The notes below the pieces were generated by a model. It was not told the DNA's origin. It worked only from the letters and a program-made list of their open reading frames with translations, and did not search any database. Of a DNA stretch of 13,407 nt, positions 1 through 7,005 are shown piece by piece. Source of the stretch: Chloroflexota bacterium (lineage in GTDB: Bacteria > Chloroflexota > Dehalococcoidia > Dehalococcoidales > UBA3254); NCBI GenBank assembly GCA_017860765.1, contig JAGDMY010000009.1, positions 1 through 13,407 on the forward strand, read 5' to 3'. Positions within the stretch are counted from its first letter, which is position 1; each line of letters starts with the position of its first letter. Position numbers and translations under genes: made by a program.

Positions 1-119
1 CGGCGGTAATCATTGGTGAGAACGGCGAGGTTTGCATAGACAGTTCCCTGTGCCCCGGCTGCGGAATTTGTGCCCAGATTTGCCCGCAAGAGGCCATTGT
101 CAAGGAAGGGAGTGCGTAA
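1..119 (+). CDS. iorA: Indolepyruvate:ferredoxin oxidoreductase alpha subunit, C-terminal end (partial)
   Basis: Only the last 38 codons are in the window; the reading frame is open from position 3 to the TAA at 117-119. The visible tail carries CPGCGICAQICP, a C-x2-C-x2-C-x3-C-P binding motif for a [4Fe-4S] cluster, preceded by another Cys (VCIDSS). IorA proteins normally end in a two-cluster ferredoxin domain of this kind. IorA holds the thiamine diphosphate site of the cytoplasmic IorAB complex, which oxidatively decarboxylates aryl-pyruvates (and related 2-oxoacids) to acyl-CoA while reducing ferredoxin. The subunit assignment rests mainly on the next gene, a clear IorB that starts two bases after this stop codon. 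On the tail alone it could be another ferredoxin-domain protein. Confidence 0.75.
   Translation, partial: AVIIGENGEVCIDSSLCPGCGICAQICPQEAIVKEGSA
104..112 (+). promoter_or_regulatory. Ribosome binding site that fixes the iorB start
   Basis: GGAAGGGAG lies 9 bases before the ATG at 122. The same frame also opens at an ATG at 32, but that start has no such site and would overlap the ferredoxin tail of the upstream gene. The site lies within the last codons of iorA, so the two genes are probably translationally coupled. Confidence 0.7.
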
Positions 120-121
120 AA

Positions 122-763
122 ATGGCGACGAGGATAAAAGAGATTAACATTATAATTGCGGGGACGGGTGGCCAGGGGGTGGTGCTGATAAGTGAAATTC
201 TAGGCCACGCTGCGGTCCGCGACGGGTTGAGGGTCAGAGGCTCCGAAGTCCTGGGCATGGCCCAGAGGGGGGGCCCGGTTTTCAGCAACATCCGCCTGGG
301 GACCGAGGTGGAAGCTCCCATGAATGCTGAGGGGACCTGCGACATACTGGCGGCCCTCGAGCCCAGCGAGACCCTGCGCTATATTCAATATCTGAATAAG
401 ACCAGTATAGTGGTGTTCAATACCCGTAAAGTGATTCCGGCGACTGTCACCCTGGGCAAAAGCGGCTATCCGGCGCTGGACCAGATCGAGGCGAAACTGG
501 CGAAGGTGACCGCTAACTTAATCGGTCTCGATGCACTTGACCTGGCGGAAAAGGCCGGCAGCCGCCAGTCCGTGAATGTGGTCATGCTGGGCACCATCTT
601 CGGCAGCGGCAGGGTACCGCTGAAAATAGAGACGGCAAAGGCCATAATCAGGGAGCGTTTCCCAGGTAAAGTGGCCGACATTAATATTCGGGCCTTCAGA
701 CTGGGACTGGAAGCCGCCCGCAAAGCTTCAACTTCCAGCGTTTCTGGCGGCAGTTCAATCTGA
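122..763 (+). CDS. iorB: Indolepyruvate:ferredoxin oxidoreductase beta subunit
   Basis: This is a 213-residue protein of the usual length for IorB, the 2-oxoacid:ferredoxin oxidoreductase gamma-type domain (PF01558). It has the glycine-rich GTGGQG at residues 14-19 and the family signature SEVLGMAQRGGPVFS at 41-55. Together with IorA it converts aromatic 2-oxoacids, and in some anaerobes other 2-oxoacids, plus CoA to acyl-CoA, CO2 and reduced ferredoxin in the cytoplasm. The ATG at 122 is chosen because GGAAGGGAG precedes it and because the longer frame from position 32 is shadowed by iorA. The next gene begins 14 bases after its stop, so iorA, iorB and the reductase gene look like one operon. 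The substrate cannot be told from the sequence. Confidence 0.88.
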   Translation: MATRIKEINIIIAGTGGQGVVLISEILGHAAVRDGLRVRGSEVLGMAQRGGPVFSNIRLGTEVEAPMNAEGTCDILAALEPSETLRYIQYLNKTSIVVFNTRKVIPATVTLGKSGYPALDQIEAKLAKVTANLIGLDALDLAEKAGSRQSVNVVMLGTIFGSGRVPLKIETAKAIIRERFPGKVADINIRAFRLGLEAARKASTSSVSGGSSI

Positions 764-777
764 AAGAGGAGAAAGCT

Positions 778-1743
778 GTGAAAATTACGATAATGGGCTC
801 AGGAAATATTGGCAGCCTGTTTGGCGCGCTATTAACGAAGGTCGGAAACGACGTCACCCTGGTAGATATCCGGGATGATCTCATCGAGGCTATCCAGAAA
901 GAGGGGATCCGGATCGATATGTCCAACGGGCAGTCCACACAGGTCAGGGTAAAAATCACCCGGGATGTGGGGTCCATCGGAATCTCGGACCTGATTATCA
1001 TCAGCACTAAAGGCTATGCCACCCGGGCAGCGGTGGAAAACGCCTTGTCCCTGGTAGGAGAAAACACCTCTGTGCTCTCTGTTCAGAATGGGGCGGGGAA
1101 TATTGAGACCATTGCCGAGGTGTTGAAAGGTGACTCCCGCGTAATCGGCGGTGTTTTTCACTGCATCGTGACCCCCCTGAAGCTGAACCACCTGAGTTGG
1201 ATCGTGGGGACGGGGGGCCTCAAAATCGGCCCCATGAACGGCAGGATGACTCCCAGAATAGGGGAGGTCGTCGAGGCTTTCAAGGGCACCGGGATCGATG
1301 TGGTCACTTCGGATAGGGTCCAGGACCTTATCTGGAGCAAATTGCTTTTAAATACCAACATGGCTGCGGCCACGGTGTTGAAAATAACCAACGATGAGTA
1401 CCTTTACTATCCTTCCTGCGCCAGGCTGGTGAGGATGATTGCTGAGGAATGCGTGCGGGTAGCGCAGGCCAAGGGCATTAACCTGGAGCATCCTGAAGAC
1501 CCCATTCAGCCCATTTTCGATATTATGGCGAAATTCCGCGATTCAGGGACCAAGCCTAAATGTTCGATGTACCAGGATATGGAAAACGGACGTAAGACCG
1601 AGATTGACACGATTCATGGCAGCATCGTGAGGGAAGGCCAGAAACATAATATTCCCACCCCGGTCAATGAAACCATGGTGCTGCTGGTCAAAGCCATGGA
1701 GGAGAAGACTATCAGAAACCGGGAGGAGGCGGGGCGAAAATAG
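778..1743 (+). CDS. Ketopantoate reductase (PanE/ApbA) family 2-oxoacid reductase
   Basis: This 321-residue protein starts at GTG, 6 bases after AGAGGAG (765-771). The N-terminal Rossmann fold has GSGNIG at residues 7-12 and STK at 76-78, followed by QNGAGN at 103-108. The C-terminal helical half has SKLLLN (K188, the catalytic Lys position of E. coli PanE) and SMYQDMENGRKTEID at 263-277, whose S263 and E275 match the pantoate-binding Ser and Glu. The Asn found eight residues after the catalytic Lys in E. coli PanE is Ala196 here. Family members reduce 2-oxoacids with NAD(P)H: PanE reduces ketopantoate for CoA synthesis, and others (for example D-mandelate dehydrogenases) reduce aryl- or branched 2-oxoacids. 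The altered pocket and the iorB neighbour favour a 2-oxoacid other than ketopantoate, but true PanE activity is not excluded, so no symbol is given. Confidence 0.8.
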   Translation: MKITIMGSGNIGSLFGALLTKVGNDVTLVDIRDDLIEAIQKEGIRIDMSNGQSTQVRVKITRDVGSIGISDLIIISTKGYATRAAVENALSLVGENTSVLSVQNGAGNIETIAEVLKGDSRVIGGVFHCIVTPLKLNHLSWIVGTGGLKIGPMNGRMTPRIGEVVEAFKGTGIDVVTSDRVQDLIWSKLLLNTNMAAATVLKITNDEYLYYPSCARLVRMIAEECVRVAQAKGINLEHPEDPIQPIFDIMAKFRDSGTKPKCSMYQDMENGRKTEIDTIHGSIVREGQKHNIPTPVNETMVLLVKAMEEKTIRNREEAGRK

Positions 1744-1766
1744 AGGCCAGGAGTGGCGATGCGGTT

Positions 1767-2042
1767 TCAACCGCCCGTGATCAATACGGCGATGAGCAGC
1801 TCGTCCCCTTCGCTGATTGGGTCGGTGAGCCTGGCCTTGTGAACGCTCTCCGAATTCACATACACGAAGACCTGCCTGAGAAATTCTCCGGGCCCTGCGA
1901 AGATCAAAGGTCCCACGCCCGGGAACTGTCTGGCCAGGTCTTCGAGACATTCGCCTACGGTTCTTCCGCTAACCCTGACGGAGCCCGGGTTGCCCAGGTA
2001 CCATTGCAAAGCCGGATAAAACAATTTAACTTTAATGCTCAT
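1767..2042 (-). CDS. MoaD/ThiS-family sulfur carrier protein
   Basis: This 91-residue protein has the size of MoaD. It has the beta-grasp pattern of the family: an N-terminal strand MSIKVKLFYPAL, a middle VSGRTVGECLEDLARQFPG, a late ISEGDELLIAVLITGG, and the obligatory C-terminal Gly-Gly. In this family the terminal Gly is adenylated by a MoeB/ThiF-type enzyme and loaded with sulfur, which goes to molybdopterin, thiazole or other acceptors. The gene is last in the minus-strand operon encoding a molybdenum hydroxylase, 97 bases after the FAD subunit, which suggests a role in making or sulfurating the Mo cofactor. No MoeB, MoaE or XdhC partner is in the window. The start ATG has no strong Shine-Dalgarno sequence; the nearest purine run (GAGG) is about 20 bases upstream. 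It converges on the ketopantoate-reductase-family gene with a 23-base gap. Confidence 0.82.
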   Translation of the reverse strand: MSIKVKLFYPALQWYLGNPGSVRVSGRTVGECLEDLARQFPGVGPLIFAGPGEFLRQVFVYVNSESVHKARLTDPISEGDELLIAVLITGG

Positions 2043-2139
2043 CTTTGTTACTATTGATATAACATCCTCAATACTAGCCAGCGAGTTGTTTCGAGAGTCG
2101 GAGCAAACCGATTACCGGGAAATTCAAAGCCAGATTGAA

Positions 2140-4518
2140 TTAGTGCCTGTATTTTTGAGCAACACAGGCTAATATGGCTCTTTTAACCAGCGTCCTGGCG
2201 ATTTGGATTTTATACCGGTTATTGATCAACGGGAAAGCCTCAGTTGAAACGCTATCGGCCGCACTATCTGCAATCGCCTCATCCACTCTTTTCCCAATTA
2301 AGAATTTTTCTGCCCAGGCAGCTCGATAGGGGGTATTGTAAACGGCATTGAGACAGATTCGAGCCTTTGTAACCACCCTGCCCCGAAACTCAATAGCGGC
2401 GGCGCAGTTCACTATAGGAAAGTCGATTGATTTGCGAAGGGCAAATTTGCTGAAACTGTACCTGGTTGCCTGTCCGGGTCGGGGTATTTCAATCTCGGTT
2501 ACCAGCTCGTCATCATTCAAAACGGTGGTCTTGTCACCCTCGACCGCGAAGAAGTCTTCGGCCTTAAGAACGCGCCGGGACGTTTTTATCCTGGCGCCCA
2601 GGGCCACCAGGGCCGGAGCTAAATCAGAGGAGTTCACCGCCACGCAGCCGCAGTTGAAACAGCGACTGGCCTCCATTTTAGTCTCCCCCGGCTGAAGGCC
2701 TGTCACATCTTCCAGCTCAAGTCCGCCGATTCTCTCCTTGGCAGGGCGCTCGGGTGCTTCCATCCGATCGGTCTTTACCAGAGCACGGCTGTCAAATTTC
2801 TGGCAGGCTGCGGACCTGCGGGCGTTCCGGCCCTGGTCCATAGAGCTGTTACCCCCCAAATAGATGTTGATGGACTGCGCCGCCTCCCGGCCGGAGGTAA
2901 TGGCCGCCACAACTGTGGCCGGACCCGTGGCGAAATCTCCGGCGGCAAAAAGGTTTTTCCCCAGACTATAGCCTGCAGCCAGTTTTAACCTTCCGTTTTT
3001 ATCGAGCCTGCCAGCCGGAACCACGGAGGTATCCGGCTCCTCACCTATAGCTTTCACTACAGCGTCATATTCACGGGAAAAATCAGAGCCCCTGATGGGC
3101 ACTGGCCGGGGCCTTCCGCTGACGTCCGGTGGACCGAGCTTCGTCCGGGTACATTTCAGGACTACTTTACCATCCTTTTTAACGGCGGATAGGGGGGAGG
3201 TCAGGAAATGGATTTTTATTCCTTCCTGTTCGGCTTTTGATACCTCTTCCTTTAAGGCAGGCATTTCGTCCCGGTTGCGCCGATAAATAATCACCGGTTC
3301 AGCCCCCAGCCTCAGCAAGGTCCGGGCGACATCTACCGCGGAATTGCCGCCCCCTAACACGGCCACCCTCTTTCCCGGTATGGCCTGATTGCCGGCACTG
3401 GAGCTTCTCAAGATTTCCATAGCGGACAGCGTGAATTCATCTCCGGCGATGCCGGAGGGCCTCTCTTTCCAGGCCCCGCAGGCAAGCAACACCGCGTCAA
3501 AACTCTGCATAAGTTTACCGATTTTGATATCCCCGCCCAGCTTGCTCCCCAGCTTAAACTGGACCCCCATATTTTCCAGGGCTTTAACCTGGCGGTGGAC
3601 TACCTCCTTCGGAAGACGGAAAGGGGGTATGCCGTACATCAGCATTCCGCCAGCCCGCGCCATAGCCTCGAATACGCTAACGCCATATCCCATTTTTCTA
3701 AGATAGTACGCAGCTGTGAGGCCGGCTGGCCCTGAGCCTATTATGGCAATGCCCTTGGGATTGCTGTTGCGAGGAGATTTATACCAACGACCCGAGTTCC
3801 GGAGCATGCAGTCGCCCAGGAAACGCTCGATTGAACGAATTGAGACAGGTTCATCCAGGTAGTCACGGTTGCATTGACTTTCGCAAAAGTGGGGGCAGAC
3901 CCTGCCGGTTATCGCGGGCAGGGGATTAGTCTTTATGAGGGTGGCCGCAGCCTCCACCATTCGATCTTCCCTGATTTGACTTAAAAAGGCTGGAATGTCA
4001 TTGCGGGCCGGACACTCTTTTATGCAGGGGGTGGTATTGACCCTGGTGGCCCCGAATATGGAGTGATACCTGGCGTCGCCTGTCAGGGCGTAGCAAAGTT
4101 TCCCGCCTTTCCGGAGACAGTAAAAACGATTGTCAGGCACCCAGTAATACCAGCAGCGGTTGCTCTGGCAGATATTTCCCGCGATGGTCCCCATCTCCCG
4201 AATATGGGGCGAAGCGGTCCAGTGAGCAGCTTCGGCCAATAAGGAATACCTTTGGTTGACTTTCCTGTTAATAGCGATATCCTCCAGTCTGGTCAGAGCG
4301 CCGATATGCAGACCGTCAGCCTCCTCTTTGATATAGTCCAGTCCGGGAATGCTCTTAATATTGACAATGACCTCGGGATATTCGGGCAGGATATCATCTT
4401 TCATTTCACCCAGGAGGTCCGTGCCGCCGGCGATCACCCTGGCCCTTTTTCCACAATCTTTAAGAACAGATGCGGCTTCTTCGACTGAAGCAGCATTTAA
4501 GTGTTTAAACTTTTTCAT
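2140..4518 (-). CDS. Mo-hydroxylase FAD subunit (HcrB-like) with inserted GltD/NfnB-like NAD(P)H oxidoreductase module
   Basis: The protein has 792 residues, where FAD subunits of xanthine dehydrogenase-type enzymes are usually about 290-330. Residues 1-157 are the N-terminal part of a molybdopterin dehydrogenase FAD domain (PF00941): VIAGGTDLLGEMK at 28-40, TIAGNIC at 111-117, then an HcrB-type cysteine loop with C122, C134 and C142. Residues about 158-625 are a GltD-like module: C165/C169, GRVCPHFCESQC at 205-216, FAD motif GSGPAGL at 261-267, NAD(P) motif GGGNSAVD at 389-396, AAGD at 525-528 and RCFNCGC at 619-625. Residues about 626-792 resume the FAD subunit with SSDLAPALVALGA. The frame is unbroken. 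GGAG lies 7 bases before the ATG. The subunit probably moves electrons between NAD(P)H, the [4Fe-4S] clusters, its FAD and the 2Fe-2S subunit encoded upstream. Direction and substrate are unknown. Confidence 0.88.
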   Translation of the reverse strand: MKKFKHLNAASVEEAASVLKDCGKRARVIAGGTDLLGEMKDDILPEYPEVIVNIKSIPGLDYIKEEADGLHIGALTRLEDIAINRKVNQRYSLLAEAAHWTASPHIREMGTIAGNICQSNRCWYYWVPDNRFYCLRKGGKLCYALTGDARYHSIFGATRVNTTPCIKECPARNDIPAFLSQIREDRMVEAAATLIKTNPLPAITGRVCPHFCESQCNRDYLDEPVSIRSIERFLGDCMLRNSGRWYKSPRNSNPKGIAIIGSGPAGLTAAYYLRKMGYGVSVFEAMARAGGMLMYGIPPFRLPKEVVHRQVKALENMGVQFKLGSKLGGDIKIGKLMQSFDAVLLACGAWKERPSGIAGDEFTLSAMEILRSSSAGNQAIPGKRVAVLGGGNSAVDVARTLLRLGAEPVIIYRRNRDEMPALKEEVSKAEQEGIKIHFLTSPLSAVKKDGKVVLKCTRTKLGPPDVSGRPRPVPIRGSDFSREYDAVVKAIGEEPDTSVVPAGRLDKNGRLKLAAGYSLGKNLFAAGDFATGPATVVAAITSGREAAQSINIYLGGNSSMDQGRNARRSAACQKFDSRALVKTDRMEAPERPAKERIGGLELEDVTGLQPGETKMEASRCFNCGCVAVNSSDLAPALVALGARIKTSRRVLKAEDFFAVEGDKTTVLNDDELVTEIEIPRPGQATRYSFSKFALRKSIDFPIVNCAAAIEFRGRVVTKARICLNAVYNTPYRAAWAEKFLIGKRVDEAIADSAADSVSTEAFPLINNRYKIQIARTLVKRAILACVAQKYRH

Positions 4519-4545
4519 CCTTAATCTCCAAATCCAGCACTTGAA

Positions 4546-7005
4546 TCAGGCTTTTCCCAGCGCTCTGAGGACTTTGTCCGGCGTCACCGGAAAGCCTTCT
4601 ACCCACTTGCCGATGGCGTTATGGACCGCGGGTCCGATGACGGTCGGCAGCACGGTTGCCACATCCTCGCCGATGCCTACTGCTCCATAAGGACCGTAAC
4701 CCATGCCGGTTTCCAGGAGGATATTGTCCATAGACCCTATATCCATCATGGTGGGGAATTTATAGTTCAGGAGGTTACCATTCAGCATCACCCCTGTCTG
4801 TGGATCGTAGACCACGGCCTCGGTGCGGCCCCGGCCGACCGCCATATAAGCGCCTCCATAGGCTTGACCCGCAGCCCCTTCCCAGTTGATGACCTTGCCG
4901 ATGTCATTGACCGTTACGACTCTTGTAATATCCACTTCGCCGGTCTCCGGGTCAACCTCCACCTCCATAAAGTGGGCCTGGCGGCAAAAGCGCAGGCGCA
5001 CCCCCAGGTAAGTGCCGCGCTGGACGTGCCAGGAGTGCTCGAAAAGGGGAGGGGTAAGGCGCAGAGGGTACTTGATGCCTTCTTTTCCGGCCAGGACCGG
5101 TTCTCCAATGACCGAGGTCATGGGGCCTTGAGCACCAGCCGGCCCGACAAAATCGGCCAGCGTCATTTTATGGGAAGGGTCGGCTTTTTCAAAGATGACC
5201 CCGTCTTTTATATCCAGGTCTTCCGGCCTCATCCCTGGGAAAGCGGCTGGAAAGCTTCCCAGCTGAGTAACCCCGCGGGGGCTGGTAGCTGTTTCCAGTA
5301 TTTTTTGCTTCAGGAGCCGGGCACAATTTCTGACTGCGTACCCGTTGATACTCAAATTGGTCGAAGTATCAGGAGTCATGGAGAAGAATCCGGCGTCGAT
5401 TTGCTGTTTATAGCGGACGTCTTCTACCCGCAGGCCCAGCTCGTCAGCGGCGATCTGGCAATAGCTGGTTTCAGCGTTCTGGCCGCCGTCAGCGCGGCAG
5501 CCGAAAATGGTGGCCGTACCGTCATTGCGTTCGATATAGATGGCCACTTCGCTCGAGCCGCCAGAGTCATCCCACTCGTGAGTCCAGCCGAAACCCAGGC
5601 CGTGCAGCCTACCATTGGGGAGCTTTTTCTTCCCGGGAGCATGCCATTTGGCGTCCCAGTCAATAGCGCCTTTTCCTCTGGCTACGCATTCTTGCAGACT
5701 GTCACGGACCTTGAATCCGGCTTCAGCCTTTCGCCGGTTCAGCCAGCTGATATCATGGCCTTCCGCGCCATCATTTTTGAGGGCCACTTCCACAGGGTCG
5801 AGCCCCAGCGAGTCTGCGACATGGTTGAAAACAAGGGTCATACTGTGACAGTTGGAGTTCTGTTCGCAGCGGACCGCCACCGTAGGCCCCTTATTGATCA
5901 TCACGGATTCGGTGCGACCGTAAACGTGAGGTATTTTGGTGTTATCAATTAAATGCTTAACGATCCCGAAAACCGGCAGCAGCTGATTGGTAACCACAGC
6001 CCGGGCCTGGACAGCGGTTATCGTGCCATCTTTTTTGGCACCGACCCTGTAATAATAGACGCCTTCATCCATCTCCCCGCCATAGAAATCCTCTCTTCTG
6101 TTGAAAGCCCATTTTATGGGCCTACCGGTCCTTCTGGCGAGGACGGCGGAGCAATAATGCCCACCCATATTCCAGGCCATCTGACTCCAGCCGCCAAAGC
6201 TGGCGCCCTGGTACAGGCAGTGCAGATCGATTTTATTCATGGGTATCCCACCAAACCACGAGGATATCGAGCGTTTGCTGATATGCGGCCGCTGCTGCTT
6301 GACCCAGACCTCAGGGTAGTCCCCATTCCATCTGAATACGCCGCAGGGACGCTCCGGGCCAATCCAGGTATTCAGTTCCTGAACAAATTTAAATTCGATT
6401 ATCTTATCGGCTTCCGCAAAGCCTTTATCAACATCGCCATGCTTTTCGATGTTTATAGTTGAAGGGTCCAAATTGCCATTAGGACTTAGTTCCGGGTTGG
6501 CCAGGGGGGCGCCCGGCTGCAGGGCTAATTCCGGGTCCAGCACGAAGGGACGCTGCTCCCATTCCACTTTTATCAACTTCAAGGCCGCCTCGGCGATATC
6601 TTCGGCATCCGCCACCACAAAAGCCCCCACTTCCTGTCCCTGGAAATGGGCGATTTTTGGCAGAGGAGGGACCATGGAAGGCTCATGTCCACCCAGGTCA
6701 ACGGCCGGTGGAAGTTCAGGGTCGTCATATCTTAAAATGGCCCTCACTCCGGGCAGGGCTTCAGCAGCTGCCGTATCCATCTTTCTGATTTCGGCATGGG
6801 GGTAGGGACTGGTCAGGAAACGGCCGAATAACATTCCCGGCAGATGCACGTCAATAGTATACTGGGCAGCCCCGCTGGCTTTCTCCAGACCGTCGAGACG
6901 GCGCACACCACGCTTACCGATGTGTTCATATTTATTCAGGGGATATTTATCGGCCTTTAAGTTATCGAATAGCTCGGCGATTTTTTGCATTTCTGGACTT
7001 GCCAC
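4546..7005 (-). CDS. Molybdopterin-binding large subunit of a xanthine dehydrogenase/HcrA-type hydroxylase
   Basis: This 819-residue protein is the catalytic subunit of a molybdenum hydroxylase. The N-terminal a/b hammerhead domain is at about 35-155 (RRLDGLEKASGAAQYTIDV). Cofactor-binding segments include QGASFGGWSQ at 266-275, GRPIKWAFNRREDF at 294-307, AVRCEQNS at 377-384 and DGGQNAETSYCQIAADELG at 506-524. GAVGIGED at 774-781 holds Glu780, the position of the catalytic Glu in this family. It is divergent: the usual GGGFG-type loop reads GASFGG, and the usual FAxE segment after the Arg-rich motif reads SMTLVFN. The start is GTG at 7005 with GGGAGG 8 bases upstream; the first 44 bases overlap the end of the small-subunit gene. 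Enzymes of this family hydroxylate or, as in 4-hydroxybenzoyl-CoA reductase, reductively dehydroxylate their substrates. No signal peptide is seen, so it is probably cytoplasmic. Confidence 0.92.
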   Translation of the reverse strand: MASPEMQKIAELFDNLKADKYPLNKYEHIGKRGVRRLDGLEKASGAAQYTIDVHLPGMLFGRFLTSPYPHAEIRKMDTAAAEALPGVRAILRYDDPELPPAVDLGGHEPSMVPPLPKIAHFQGQEVGAFVVADAEDIAEAALKLIKVEWEQRPFVLDPELALQPGAPLANPELSPNGNLDPSTINIEKHGDVDKGFAEADKIIEFKFVQELNTWIGPERPCGVFRWNGDYPEVWVKQQRPHISKRSISSWFGGIPMNKIDLHCLYQGASFGGWSQMAWNMGGHYCSAVLARRTGRPIKWAFNRREDFYGGEMDEGVYYYRVGAKKDGTITAVQARAVVTNQLLPVFGIVKHLIDNTKIPHVYGRTESVMINKGPTVAVRCEQNSNCHSMTLVFNHVADSLGLDPVEVALKNDGAEGHDISWLNRRKAEAGFKVRDSLQECVARGKGAIDWDAKWHAPGKKKLPNGRLHGLGFGWTHEWDDSGGSSEVAIYIERNDGTATIFGCRADGGQNAETSYCQIAADELGLRVEDVRYKQQIDAGFFSMTPDTSTNLSINGYAVRNCARLLKQKILETATSPRGVTQLGSFPAAFPGMRPEDLDIKDGVIFEKADPSHKMTLADFVGPAGAQGPMTSVIGEPVLAGKEGIKYPLRLTPPLFEHSWHVQRGTYLGVRLRFCRQAHFMEVEVDPETGEVDITRVVTVNDIGKVINWEGAAGQAYGGAYMAVGRGRTEAVVYDPQTGVMLNGNLLNYKFPTMMDIGSMDNILLETGMGYGPYGAVGIGEDVATVLPTVIGPAVHNAIGKWVEGFPVTPDKVLRALGKA

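Noticed and set aside
32..121. Upstream ATG that would lengthen iorB by 30 residues
   Set aside because: The extra residues are a shifted-frame reading of the iorA ferredoxin tail. The ATG at 122 has a good ribosome site and the family start.
1839..2057. Plus-strand open frame of 72 codons opposite the MoaD-like gene
   Set aside because: The minus-strand protein has the beta-grasp pattern and the terminal Gly-Gly. The plus-strand frame has no supporting signal.
2140..4518. Possible assembly chimera or frameshift joining two genes in the FAD subunit
   Set aside because: The frame is unbroken, both halves of the FAD domain are present and in register on either side of the insert, and the cysteine ligands can be accounted for. 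An artefact would not be expected to land so neatly.
4621..5952. Long plus-strand open frame (443 codons) opposite the Mo large subunit
   Set aside because: The opposite strand encodes a clear, full-length family protein. The plus-strand translation shows no recognisable motif and is a codon-bias shadow.
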